From: Flavobacteriales bacterium
GTDB lineage: Bacteria; Bacteroidota; Bacteroidia; Flavobacteriales; Flavobacteriaceae
NCBI GenBank assembly: GCA_016777325.1
Contig: JADHRQ010000008.1
Location: 1-51,992 of the forward strand
DNA length: 51,992 nucleotides
Direction: 5' to 3'
This document shows, piece after piece, positions 1 to 8,757 of the stretch; the first letter of the stretch is position 1; each line of letters opens with the position of its first letter. A model generated the notes under the pieces. It did no database searches. It saw only the letters and a list, made by a program, of their open reading frames with translations, and was not told where the DNA came from. The translations under genes and the position numbers were made by a program.

Positions 1-215
1 TCTGATGCAAATAATGCAAAAATTGCACCCATCATTTGATAGAATGGTGCGCCTGGTGGATGACCAACTTGAAGTTTTGCAGATGTAGATATATATTCTC
101 CAGCATCCCAATAACTCGATGTTGGTTCAACTGTTAAACCATATGTGATTAATGCAACTGAAAACAGAAGCCACCCAATCACATTATTAATTTTTCGAAA
201 CTTAGTTTCGGACAT
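1..215 (-). CDS. DUF2723 family membrane protein, N-terminal part
   Basis: The first 71 codons of a gene that runs off the left edge. Translation begins MSETKFRKINNVIGWLL, then a hydrophobic segment (about residues 12-30), then a block reading TVEPTSSYWDAGEYIST followed by KLQVGHPPGAPFYQ. The combination of V-E-P-T-x-S-x-W-D-x-G-E and L-Q-V-G-H-P-P-G-A-P is the hallmark N-terminus of DUF2723 (TMEM260-like) proteins, multi-pass membrane proteins with a glycosyltransferase-C-like fold that are very common in Bacteroidota. Related eukaryotic TMEM260 is an O-mannosyltransferase; the substrate of bacterial members is not known to me. The ATG at 213-215 is the natural start. It lies downstream of, and on the same strand as, the VPS10/BNR gene with a 36-base gap, so co-transcription is possible. 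Confidence 0.85.
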   Translation of the reverse strand, partial: MSETKFRKINNVIGWLLFSVALITYGLTVEPTSSYWDAGEYISTSAKLQVGHPPGAPFYQMMGAIFALFAS

Positions 216-251
216 ATTAGCCTTTTGTATTAATTATAAATTTAGTACTGA

Positions 252-3200
252 CTACATAAACACATTTAGATAATCTAATTCAAGGTTTTTGAATTTTGAA
301 TTAAATTCAGGAATATCCTCTGAAATAATTGAATTATATTTTTCAAGTTGAATTTTTACTTTTTTAATTAATTCATTTTTAACCATTATATCTTGATCCG
401 TTGGGCCAAAATCTCCACCTCGAAATGCAGAATTCAAGTTCCCTAAATTATTAGTTAGTTTAACTCCATAATTAAGAGGGTCTTGATTACTTTGATTTTT
501 AGTTTGATAAAGTTCATTTTCAATGATATCAATAGTTTCAAAAATTAATTTTGATTCATTGATTAAGTTTTTTGCTGATTCATTGTCAGCGTAATCTGAT
601 TGAAACTTATTAAGATCATTTTTAAGTTTTCTAATATTTTCTATTGCATTATGAGCGTCAGCAACTACTCCATTTATTTCATTTACAAATTCAAATTGTG
701 CTATTATATCTTCTATTGAGCCTTCTGAAGTAGGATCCTTATGAATTGTAAAATCTTGAGTTAATTCCTTTTCATTTACTCTAAGCTTTACTATATAATC
801 TCCTGGAACAGCTTTGACACCTGAAAAATCTGCTCCCCATAAAACCATTTTATCAAGTCTTTTTGCTCCGGGATATTTCATATTCCAAACAAATGAATTA
901 CCACCTTTTTCAACCTTCATTAAATTTTCTTTACTCTTATTTGAAAACTCCTTAATTAATGATCCATCTTCAGAGTGGATTGAAAGTTTAACTTCATCAC
1001 TTTCGTTATCAAAACTTGGAAGAAAATAATGAATAATGACTCCATTTGGAAGGTTAGTTCCAGCAGTTAGAGACTTTCTTCCTCCTGAGCCTCGCATTCT
1101 GTATGAATCTTTTGGCTTATAAAGTTTTTCTTCATCAACTGAACTAGATAACTGATGGATAACTGTTAAGTCATCAAGAATCCAGATACTTCTTCCCTGC
1201 GTAGCAACAATCAATGAATTATCTTTTATTGTAAGATCAGTTATTGGAACTATTGGTAAATTCTTTTGAAATTTATTCCAACTAGTACCTTTGTCATAAG
1301 ATATATACATTCCAGTTTCAGTTCCAGCATATAAGATGTTCTTATTAGCTTTATCAGCTCTTAATACTCTTGTAAAGTGTTCATCATCTATCCCGCTAGT
1401 TATAAGTTTCCAGTTTTTACCATAATCTTCAGTTATATATAAATATGGTGTGAAATCACCTAACTTGTATCTAGTTCCAGCTACGTAAGCTGTACCTGTA
1501 TCAAATGATGATGCATCAATGCTATTTATCATCATCCATTCTGGTATTTTTTTTGGAGTAACATTTTCCCAAGTTTCACCACTATCTTTTGTAAGATGAA
1601 TCATACCGTCATCACTTCCAACCCACATTAGTCCTTCTTGAATTGGAGATTCATCAACTGCAAATATTGTAGCATAGTATTCAACACCGGTATTATCCTG
1701 AGTGATTGGCCCACCAGAAGAAACAAGTTTAGACTTATCGTTTCTTGTTAAATCAGGGCTTATTGTTTCCCAGCTTTGACCTTCGTCAGTTGAAAGATGT
1801 ACTTGATTTGAAAAAGTGTAAAGCTTAGATGAGTCATGTTTGCTAAATGCAATAGGAAAATTCCAATTAAATCTATATTTCATTGCTTCAGCTCCTTCAC
1901 CAAGTGTAGTAATTGGCCAAACGTTGATTGTTCTAGATGTTTGTTTTTCATGATTCCTTCTTTCAAGAAATCCAAGATAACTTCCTCCATAAACAATTTC
2001 ATTATTGTTAGGGTCAATAGCTATATGTCCAGATTCTCCACCTGCAGTGCTTTCCCAGTCATCATCGCCAATATTATAGCCAAGACTTCTGTGTCTAACT
2101 CTTTGAGTTGAATTATCTTGTTGAGCAACATAAATTCTGTAAGGAAATGAGTTATCAGTAGTAACTCTATAGTATTGTGCAGTAGGTTGATTATAATATG
2201 TACTCCAAGTCTTTCCTTTATCATAAGAAACCTGAGCACCTCCATCATCACCAATTATAAGTCTATTGTTGTCCTCTGGTGCAATCCATAAATCATGATG
2301 ATCACCATGAGGAGCATATGAAGATTTAAATGTTTTTCCTCCATCATCTGAATAATGATATGCTACATTCATTACATAAACACCATCTATATCTTGAGTA
2401 TCAGCATATATTTTTGAATAATACCAAGCTCTTTGTCTTAATGATCTACTACTATTAGTATACATCCAATTCTTTCCTCCATCATCAGATCTATAAACTC
2501 CACCCTTTTCCTGATTCTCAACGATTGCCCATACTCTTTCAGAATTTACTGGTGAAACAGTAACCCCAATTACACCTAATATTCCAGATGGGAATCCTGA
2601 ATTTGTGCTAATTTTTGTCCAATTTTCTCCATTATCAATGCTTTTCCAAAGATCAGAGCCATCACCACCACTACTTAAACTTGAAGGAGTTCTTTGAACT
2701 CTCCAAGTTGATGCATACACAACTCTTGAATTATTAGGATCTAATATAATCTCAAAAGCACCTGAAAGATTATTTGCGTAAAGTACCTTTTTCCATGTTG
2801 CGCCTCCATCAATAGACTTATATACACCTCTATCTTCAGTAGGCTTATACAAGTTGCCCATAACCGCAGCATAAACTATATCATTATTTGAAGGGTCTAT
2901 TACAATTCTAGGAATGTGTCTAGAATTTGGAAGACCAGAAAAAGACCAAGTTTTACCAGCATCGACACTTTTAAATACTCCATAACCAGAGGATACATTT
3001 CCTCTAATAGTAACTTCTCCACCTCCAACATAAATAACATTTGGATCATCTTTAGCTATTGCAATAGCACCAATACTTCCACCAAAGAATCCATCAGAAA
3101 TATTTTCATATGTTTCACCTCCATTTTCAGTTTTCCAAACTCCACCTCCTGTTGCGCCAAAGTAAAAAAGGTTAGGATTACCTGGAACACCCGCAACTGC

Positions 3201-3377
3201 AGCAGATCTCCCTCCTCTAAATGGCCCTATTTCTCTATATTCAACAGATTCGTGTAGAACTTTGTCAAATGAAACAGAATTCTTTTTGGATTTTTTTTGT
3301 GAATATAGACCTGTACTACTCATTAAAACAGCTAATCCAATAAGTGTGAAGAAATTAAATATTTTTGTTACTCTCAT
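252..3377 (-). CDS. Secreted VPS10/sortilin-like BNR-repeat protein
   Basis: 1041 residues with an N-terminal signal peptide (hydrophobic residues about 8-25, ending near GLYSQ), so exported to the periplasm or cell surface. Eleven Asp-box motifs (S/T-x-D-x-G-x-x-W/F, for example KSVDAGKTW, KSIDGGATW, RSDDGGKNW, ISYDKGTSW) run from about residue 82 to 695; these mark the bladed beta-propeller of the VPS10/sortilin and BNR group. The last 250 residues hold a beta-rich segment and then a helical, Lys/Glu/Asn-rich tail with no obvious type IX secretion C-terminal signal. Automated pipelines often call this family glycosyl hydrolase, but I see no sialidase catalytic set, so no enzyme activity is claimed. 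In Bacteroidota it is a common large protein of unknown ligand. The ATG at 3377 directly precedes the signal peptide. Confidence 0.85.
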   Translation of the reverse strand: MRVTKIFNFFTLIGLAVLMSSTGLYSQKKSKKNSVSFDKVLHESVEYREIGPFRGGRSAAVAGVPGNPNLFYFGATGGGVWKTENGGETYENISDGFFGGSIGAIAIAKDDPNVIYVGGGEVTIRGNVSSGYGVFKSVDAGKTWSFSGLPNSRHIPRIVIDPSNNDIVYAAVMGNLYKPTEDRGVYKSIDGGATWKKVLYANNLSGAFEIILDPNNSRVVYASTWRVQRTPSSLSSGGDGSDLWKSIDNGENWTKISTNSGFPSGILGVIGVTVSPVNSERVWAIVENQEKGGVYRSDDGGKNWMYTNSSRSLRQRAWYYSKIYADTQDIDGVYVMNVAYHYSDDGGKTFKSSYAPHGDHHDLWIAPEDNNRLIIGDDGGAQVSYDKGKTWSTYYNQPTAQYYRVTTDNSFPYRIYVAQQDNSTQRVRHRSLGYNIGDDDWESTAGGESGHIAIDPNNNEIVYGGSYLGFLERRNHEKQTSRTINVWPITTLGEGAEAMKYRFNWNFPIAFSKHDSSKLYTFSNQVHLSTDEGQSWETISPDLTRNDKSKLVSSGGPITQDNTGVEYYATIFAVDESPIQEGLMWVGSDDGMIHLTKDSGETWENVTPKKIPEWMMINSIDASSFDTGTAYVAGTRYKLGDFTPYLYITEDYGKNWKLITSGIDDEHFTRVLRADKANKNILYAGTETGMYISYDKGTSWNKFQKNLPIVPITDLTIKDNSLIVATQGRSIWILDDLTVIHQLSSSVDEEKLYKPKDSYRMRGSGGRKSLTAGTNLPNGVIIHYFLPSFDNESDEVKLSIHSEDGSLIKEFSNKSKENLMKVEKGGNSFVWNMKYPGAKRLDKMVLWGADFSGVKAVPGDYIVKLRVNEKELTQDFTIHKDPTSEGSIEDIIAQFEFVNEINGVVADAHNAIENIRKLKNDLNKFQSDYADNESAKNLINESKLIFETIDIIENELYQTKNQSNQDPLNYGVKLTNNLGNLNSAFRGGDFGPTDQDIMVKNELIKKVKIQLEKYNSIISEDIPEFNSKFKNLELDYLNVFM

Positions 3378-3462
3378 TATTAATATATTTATAAAACCAA
3401 AGTAAAATAAAATATTTGAATATCATAAAGTGTTAATGCAATTATCTACATAAATAAACTAC

Positions 3463-4722
3463 ATGGACACATACGCAAACATACTATTGATTACAATACC
3501 TATTTTTTTAGTCTTAATTGTAATTGAGGTTTCATACGGAGTTTGGAAAAATGATCAAAAACATTCATATATGGATACTATTTCTAGCTTAAGCTCTGGA
3601 TTTACGAATTTGATGGTAGATATTTTAGGATTAGGTATTATCATATTCTCTTATCCTTTTTTTTATGAAAGATTAAAAATTGTGGAATTGGAAGAAAGTA
3701 TATTGTTGTATTTCTTGGCATTTGTATGTGTTGATTTTGCTAGTTATTGCCATCATAGATTAAAACATTCAATTAATGTTTTTTGGAATATGCATGTAAT
3801 TCATCATAGTAGTGAGGAGTTTAATCTTGCTTGTGCATTAAGACAGAGTATAACAAATAATCTTGGTATTGGAATTCTATTTTTAATTCCCGCAGCATTG
3901 CTTGGTGTTCCAGCAAAAATGATAAGTATTTTAGGACCATTACATCTTTTTGGACAGTTCTGGTATCATACTAGGCATATTGGAAAATTAGGATGGCTAG
4001 AATATATATTAGTAACCCCTTCTCAACATAGAGTTCACCATGCAATCAACAAAGAGTATATCGATAAAAATTTAGCTGCAATTTTTTGTATTTGGGACAG
4101 AGTTTTTGGAACTTTTCAAGAAGAGCTAGATGATGTGCCATGTGTGTATGGAACACTCAAGCCAGTTAATACCTGGAATCCTATATTAATAAATTTTCAA
4201 CATTTATCATATTTAATCCAAGATGCATGGCATACAAATAATATTGGAGATAAACTTAAAATATGGTTTATGCCAACAGGTTGGAGACCTAAAGATATTA
4301 TAGATAAATATCCGAGGAATTCAGTGGATAATGTTTATGATCAAAAAAAATACAAACCCAACTATACTTTTTTACATAAAATATTCGTTGGTTTTCACTT
4401 TATAACCTTGAATATAGTCTTATTTATATTTTTAAATTCTTTTGCAGATCTAACAATTTTTGATAAATCAGGATATTTAATTTTGATATTTTCTACAATA
4501 TTTAGTTTTTCATCTATAATGGATGGCTTCAAATGGTCAGTCTCATTTGAGTTTATTAGAATATTTATTGGATTAATAGTGATATTACTGCAAGGAGACT
4601 TTCAATTAACTAGTAATCCTTCAATGTCAATGTTCTTGTTAAGCTATCTAATAATCTCTTTTATTTTAAACTTATTAGTACAAAAATCAGTTCCTGAGCG
4701 TATTTTGCAAGAAATTTCATAA
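3463..4722 (+). CDS. Fatty acid hydroxylase / sterol desaturase family membrane protein
   Basis: 419 residues with several membrane segments. It carries the di-iron histidine boxes of the fatty acid hydroxylase superfamily: HRLKH (H98, H102), HVIHH (H111, H114, H115) and HRVHH (H189, H192, H193), plus HTRH near residue 167. These membrane oxygenases hydroxylate or desaturate lipid chains using O2 at a non-heme di-iron site. The box spacing resembles the alkylglycerol monooxygenase (TMEM195-like) branch rather than classical sterol desaturase, but I cannot assign a substrate. About 130 extra C-terminal residues contain three or four further hydrophobic segments. It is divergent from the VPS10 gene across an 85-base gap and is followed by tRNA-Gln 43 bases later. 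Confidence 0.82.
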   Translation: MDTYANILLITIPIFLVLIVIEVSYGVWKNDQKHSYMDTISSLSSGFTNLMVDILGLGIIIFSYPFFYERLKIVELEESILLYFLAFVCVDFASYCHHRLKHSINVFWNMHVIHHSSEEFNLACALRQSITNNLGIGILFLIPAALLGVPAKMISILGPLHLFGQFWYHTRHIGKLGWLEYILVTPSQHRVHHAINKEYIDKNLAAIFCIWDRVFGTFQEELDDVPCVYGTLKPVNTWNPILINFQHLSYLIQDAWHTNNIGDKLKIWFMPTGWRPKDIIDKYPRNSVDNVYDQKKYKPNYTFLHKIFVGFHFITLNIVLFIFLNSFADLTIFDKSGYLILIFSTIFSFSSIMDGFKWSVSFEFIRIFIGLIVILLQGDFQLTSNPSMSMFLLSYLIISFILNLLVQKSVPERILQEIS

Positions 4723-4749
4723 ATATATTTTTTAGAAAAAAAAATAAAT

Positions 4750-4757
4750 TAAATTTG
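4750..4757 (+). promoter_or_regulatory. Candidate -7 element of the tRNA-Gln promoter
   Basis: TAAATTTG matches the Bacteroidota -7 consensus TAnnTTTG and ends eight bases before the tRNA 5' end, so transcription would begin at or just upstream of the mature tRNA. No clear TTG -33 element is seen, only a T-rich tract. Confidence 0.5.
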
Positions 4758-4765
4758 CAGCTAAA

Positions 4766-4838
4766 TGGCCTATGGTGTAACTGGTAACACGTCTGGTTTT
4801 GGTCCAGAAGAGTCTAGGTTCGAGCCCTAGTAGGCCAA
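4766..4838 (+). tRNA. tRNA-Gln (anticodon TTG)
   Basis: A full cloverleaf can be drawn: acceptor stem TGGCCTA/TAGGCCA, D stem GTGT/ACAC, anticodon stem TCTGG/CCAGA with loop TTTTGGT (anticodon TTG, reading CAA), and T stem CTAGG/CCTAG with loop TTCGAGC. The 3' CCA is not encoded. It sits directly upstream of nusA, in the place where E. coli has a tRNA (metY) at the head of its nusA-infB operon. Confidence 0.95.
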
Positions 4839-4865
4839 CAATTTTATTATATCAATAATTTATAA

Positions 4866-4873
4866 TAAATTTG
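4866..4873 (+). promoter_or_regulatory. Candidate -7 element upstream of nusA
   Basis: TAAATTTG matches TAnnTTTG. Transcription from here would start near 4880 and place the hairpin at 4893-4914 inside the nusA leader. Without this promoter the hairpin could simply end the tRNA-Gln transcript. Confidence 0.45.
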
Positions 4874-4892
4874 CCCAGCATTTGGATATTTG

Positions 4893-4922
4893 AGAGGAGA
4901 CATTTTGTCCCTCTTTTTTTTT
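4893..4922 (+). terminator. Terminator-like hairpin in the nusA leader (possible attenuator)
   Basis: Arms 4893-4901 and 4907-4914 pair as AGAGG-GAC with GTC-CCTCT, with one bulged A (4898) and an ATTTT loop, followed by a run of nine T (4914-4922). This is the form of an intrinsic terminator. It lies 16 bases before the nusA start, so it either ends the tRNA-Gln transcript or attenuates nusA. Confidence 0.65.
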
Positions 4923-4938
4923 AAATAAAGTTAAGTAA

Positions 4939-6171
4939 ATGGAAAATATATCACTATTAGACTCCTTTTCTGAATTCAAAGATGAAAAGTTAATTGACAG
5001 AGTAACCTTAATGGTAATACTTGAAGAAGTATTTAGAAATACTCTTACTAGAAAATTTGGTACGGATGAAAATTTCGACATTATTATTAATCCTGATAAA
5101 GGTGACCTTGAAATATGGCGAAACAGAATCGTTGTGAAAGATGGTGAAGTCGAGGACCCTAATGCAGAAATTGAATTAAAAGAAGCGGTTAAAATTGAAC
5201 CTGATTTTGAAGTAGGAGAAGAAGTGTCGGAGGAATTTAAATTAATTGATTTGGGGAGAAGGTCTATACAGTCGCTTAGACAGAATCTTGTTGCCAAAGT
5301 TTTTGAGCATGATAGTAATAATACATTTAATCAATTTAAGGATAGAGTAGGAGAAATATTTACTGCAGAAGTTCATCATGTTAGAGCAAGAGAGGTAATT
5401 CTTTTAGACGACAATGGTAACGAATTAATCATGCCAAAGGATAAGCAAATTCCTAAAGATTTCTTTAGAAAAGGTGACAATGTTAGAGGTATAATAGAGA
5501 ATGTAGAGTTAAAAGGGAATAAACCTAGAATTATTTTTTCAAGAACCTCTCCATTGTTTTTAGAAAAATTATTTGAACAAGAAATTCCTGAAGTTTTTGA
5601 TGGTTTAATTAGCATTAAAAAAGCTGTTAGAATTCCTGGTGAAAAAGCAAAAGTTGCAGTTGATTCATATGATGACAGAATAGATCCAGTTGGAGCTTGT
5701 GTTGGAATGAAGGGTTCAAGAATCCATGGAATAGTTAGGGAACTAGGTAACGAAAATATTGATGTAATAAATTACACTAATAACATACAATTATTTATTA
5801 CAAGAGCACTTAGTCCTGCAAAAGTGAATTCCTTAAATATTGATGAGGAGAAAAAAACTGTTCAAGTTTATCTTAATCCAGATGAAGTATCTAGAGCTAT
5901 TGGTAAAGGAGGACAAAATATAAGATTAGCAGGAAGGTTAACGGGTTATGAAATAGATGTTTACAGAGAAGGAGCCGAGGAAGATGTAGAGCTTACTGAA
6001 TTCAAGGATGAAATTGATGCGTGGGTGATTGAAGAATTTAGAAAAGTTGGATTAGATACAGCAAAGAGTGTTTTAGAGCTTAGTAAAGAGGATTTAGTCA
6101 AAAGGACTGATCTTGAAGAGGAAACTGTTTCTGACGTTCTAAAAGTTTTAAAGGAAGAATTTGAAGACTAA
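4939..6171 (+). CDS. nusA: Transcription termination/antitermination protein NusA
   Basis: 410 residues. The N-terminal RNA polymerase-binding domain spans about 1-125, an S1 domain about 130-195 (GEIFTAEVHHVRAREVIL), then two KH domains: KH1 with VGACVGMKGSRI near residue 255 and KH2 with IGKGGQNIRLAG near 320. A short acidic C-terminal helix-hairpin segment follows; the long paired acidic repeats of E. coli NusA are missing, which is normal outside the Gammaproteobacteria. NusA binds RNA polymerase and nascent RNA and promotes pausing and intrinsic termination. infB follows after nine bases, so they are co-transcribed. rimP, which usually precedes nusA, is absent. A terminator-like hairpin in the leader suggests feedback by NusA itself (inference). 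Confidence 0.97.
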   Translation: MENISLLDSFSEFKDEKLIDRVTLMVILEEVFRNTLTRKFGTDENFDIIINPDKGDLEIWRNRIVVKDGEVEDPNAEIELKEAVKIEPDFEVGEEVSEEFKLIDLGRRSIQSLRQNLVAKVFEHDSNNTFNQFKDRVGEIFTAEVHHVRAREVILLDDNGNELIMPKDKQIPKDFFRKGDNVRGIIENVELKGNKPRIIFSRTSPLFLEKLFEQEIPEVFDGLISIKKAVRIPGEKAKVAVDSYDDRIDPVGACVGMKGSRIHGIVRELGNENIDVINYTNNIQLFITRALSPAKVNSLNIDEEKKTVQVYLNPDEVSRAIGKGGQNIRLAGRLTGYEIDVYREGAEEDVELTEFKDEIDAWVIEEFRKVGLDTAKSVLELSKEDLVKRTDLEEETVSDVLKVLKEEFED

Positions 6172-6180
6172 AAAATATAT

Positions 6181-8757
6181 ATGCCATTACCAATAAGGTT
6201 AAATAAAGTACTTAAAGAACTTAATATATCTCTAGATAGAGCTCTTGAATTTCTTAGTTCAAAAAAAATTGAAGTTGAGCCAAGACCAACTTCAAAAATT
6301 GATCAAAATACTTACGACCTTCTTCTTGATGAATTTCAAACTGATAAATCTAATAAGGATAAACTTGAAGAGATTAATTCAATAAAGAGAAAAGAACTTG
6401 AAGCTAAACTAGCTGAAGAAATCAAGGAAGAGGAACTGAAATCTCAGCATGCTATTAAAAAAGAGGAACTGAAATCTCAGCAAGCTATTAAAAAAGAGGA
6501 ACTGAAATCTCAGCAAGCTATTAAAATAGAAGAAACTCCCAGTAAAAAAGATACTATAGATAAAGAAGAATTATCTAGCTCTTCTCCAAAGGTTAAAAAG
6601 TCAATTGAAGATGTTCAAATAAATCCAGATGATCCATCAAAGATTCAGACCAATTTTCAAAAGCTTTCTGGTATAAAGAAAACAGGTGAAGTAATAGATT
6701 TAGATTCGATTAAGAAAAAAGAGGAAAAAGTAGAAGAGTCAAAAAAGAAAAGAAGAAAAAGGATTAGTAAAGATGTATCCAAGCCAAAAGATCTTGCAAG
6801 TAAATTTAATAAAAACAATAAGCAAATTAATCCTAATCAAAAAGTTGAGCCTACAAGTGATGAAATTCAAAAACAAATTAGGGAAACTTTGGAAAAACTT
6901 CAAGGTAAATCTTCTAAGTCTAAGGGTGCTAAATATAGAAAAGATAAACGAGATCAAAGAAAAGTTCAATCTGAGGAGGAAGAGGCCTTACAAGAAAAAG
7001 AGAGTAAAAAAATTAAGATTACTGAGTTTATAACAGTTGGTGAAATAGCAACTCTAATGGATATAAGCTCAAATGATATAATTTCAACTTGTATGAGTCT
7101 TGGTATTATGGTTACAATGAACCAAAGATTAGATTCAGAAACATTATCAGTTGTTGCAGATGAGTTTGGATATGAGCTAGATTTTATTAAAACTGATATT
7201 GAAGAAGAACATGACGAAGTAGAAGAAGAGGAAGATCCAAAAAATTTAGAAGAAAGACCTCCTGTAGTAACTGTAATGGGACATGTTGATCATGGAAAAA
7301 CATCTCTTCTGGATTATATAAGAAGTTCTTCAGTTACTGAAGGAGAATCTGGTGGTATAACTCAGCATATAGGCGCATATTCTGTAACGGTTAACTCAAA
7401 AAAGATAACATTTCTTGACACGCCTGGTCACGAAGCATATACAGCCATGAGAGCTAGAGGTGCTCAAATAACAGATATTGTAATTATTGTAATTGCTGCG
7501 GATGATAGTATAATGCCTCAAACAAAAGAAGCAATAAGTCATGCTCAAGCTGGAGGTGTTCCTATAATTTTTGCAATAAACAAGGTTGACAAAGAGGGTG
7601 CAAATCCTGACAAAGTTAAAGAATCTCTAGCAGCTATGAATCTTGTTGTTGAAGATTGGGGTGGTAAAATTCAGTCACAAGATATTTCTGCATTAAAGGG
7701 CCAAGGTGTTGATTCTCTTCTAGAAAAAGTTTTACTTGAAGCAGAAATAATGGATTTAAAAGCCAATCCAAATAAAAACTCTTCAGGTTCAGTTATAGAA
7801 GCATACTTAGACAAGGGTAGAGGTTATGTTTCAACAATATTAGTTCAAAATGGTTCTTTGAAAATAGGAGATTACCTGCTAGCAGGAAAAACAAGCGGAA
7901 AAGTTAAGGCAATGTTTGATGAATCAGGAAATTCTCTTGAGCATGCATTACCTTCCACTCCAGTTTCTGTTCTTGGTTTAGATGGAGCTCCTAAGGCAGG
8001 AGATCCTTTTAAAGTTCTTGATGATGAAAAAGAAGCTAAAATGATTGCCTCTAAAAGAACTCAATTAGGAAGAGAACAAGATGTTAGAACACAAAAACAT
8101 TTAACTCTAGATGAAATTGGAAGAAGAATTGCGGTTGGTGATTTTAAGGAACTTAACGTTATTATAAAAGGTGATGTTGACGGTTCAGTTGAAGCTTTAA
8201 CAGATTCTTTTCAGAATTTATCAACTGAAGAAATTCAGATTAATATTATATTTAAAGCTGTTGGTGCAATTACAGATTCAGATGTTTTATTAGCCTCAGC
8301 TTCAGAAGCAATAATCGTTGGTTTTAATGTTAAGCCAACTCTTAGTGCTAGAAAATTATCTGAAAAAGAACAAATTGACATAAGATTTTACTCAATAATT
8401 TATGATGCAATAAATGATCTAAAGGATGCAATGGAAGGTATGCTTTCGTTAGAAATGAAAGAGGAAAGTACAGGAGAAGCTGAGGTTAGAGAGACTTTTA
8501 AAATTTCTAGAATTGGAACTATTGCCGGCTGTATGGTAACTTCAGGTAAAATATTTAGGAATTCTAACATTAGGGTAGTGAGAGCTGATGAAATGATTTT
8601 TGAGGGTAAACTTCTGTCTTTGAAAAGATTTAAAGATGATGTTAAAGAGGTTGCAAAAGGATATGATTGTGGTATTCAGATTAATGAATTTAATGACCTT
8701 GTAGAAGGTGATATTATACAGTTTTATCAAGAAATTGCTGTAAAGAGAAAATTATAA
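6181..8757 (+). CDS. infB: Translation initiation factor IF-2
   Basis: 858 residues. The N-terminus holds an IF2N-like helical domain (about 1-60) and a long charged Lys/Glu linker to about residue 275 that includes three 11-residue repeats (EELKSQxAIKK). A second IF2N-type segment precedes the GTPase core: P-loop GHVDHGKT at 367-374, G3 DTPG at 413-416 and G4 NKVD at 467-470. The remaining domains (G2, G3 and the fMet-tRNA-binding C2 domain) are complete. IF-2 delivers initiator tRNA to the 30S subunit and drives subunit joining with GTP. The stop codon overlaps the end of the convergent SPOR gene by six bases. Confidence 0.98.
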   Translation: MPLPIRLNKVLKELNISLDRALEFLSSKKIEVEPRPTSKIDQNTYDLLLDEFQTDKSNKDKLEEINSIKRKELEAKLAEEIKEEELKSQHAIKKEELKSQQAIKKEELKSQQAIKIEETPSKKDTIDKEELSSSSPKVKKSIEDVQINPDDPSKIQTNFQKLSGIKKTGEVIDLDSIKKKEEKVEESKKKRRKRISKDVSKPKDLASKFNKNNKQINPNQKVEPTSDEIQKQIRETLEKLQGKSSKSKGAKYRKDKRDQRKVQSEEEEALQEKESKKIKITEFITVGEIATLMDISSNDIISTCMSLGIMVTMNQRLDSETLSVVADEFGYELDFIKTDIEEEHDEVEEEEDPKNLEERPPVVTVMGHVDHGKTSLLDYIRSSSVTEGESGGITQHIGAYSVTVNSKKITFLDTPGHEAYTAMRARGAQITDIVIIVIAADDSIMPQTKEAISHAQAGGVPIIFAINKVDKEGANPDKVKESLAAMNLVVEDWGGKIQSQDISALKGQGVDSLLEKVLLEAEIMDLKANPNKNSSGSVIEAYLDKGRGYVSTILVQNGSLKIGDYLLAGKTSGKVKAMFDESGNSLEHALPSTPVSVLGLDGAPKAGDPFKVLDDEKEAKMIASKRTQLGREQDVRTQKHLTLDEIGRRIAVGDFKELNVIIKGDVDGSVEALTDSFQNLSTEEIQINIIFKAVGAITDSDVLLASASEAIIVGFNVKPTLSARKLSEKEQIDIRFYSIIYDAINDLKDAMEGMLSLEMKEESTGEAEVRETFKISRIGTIAGCMVTSGKIFRNSNIRVVRADEMIFEGKLLSLKRFKDDVKEVAKGYDCGIQINEFNDLVEGDIIQFYQEIAVKRKL
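6430..6528 (+). repeat. Three 33-bp tandem repeats inside infB
   Basis: Units at 6430-6462, 6463-6495 and 6496-6528 are almost identical at DNA level and encode EELKSQHAIKK, EELKSQQAIKK and EELKSQQAIKI. The near-perfect identity points to recent duplication in the flexible IF-2 linker. Confidence 0.9.

Noticed and set aside
2916-3257. Plus-strand ORF of 113 codons inside the VPS10/BNR gene
   Set aside because: It is antisense to Asp-box-coding sequence, with no recognisable family; a shadow of the repeat-rich gene.
3378-3462. Promoter elements between the VPS10 gene and the hydroxylase gene
   Set aside because: Only near matches to TAnnTTTG (one base off) on either strand; too weak to list as features.
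4860-5297. Minus-strand ORF of 145 codons over the nusA start
   Set aside because: It lies inside the well-conserved NusA coding frame and its leader; composition is Ser/Ile-rich, as in shadow frames.
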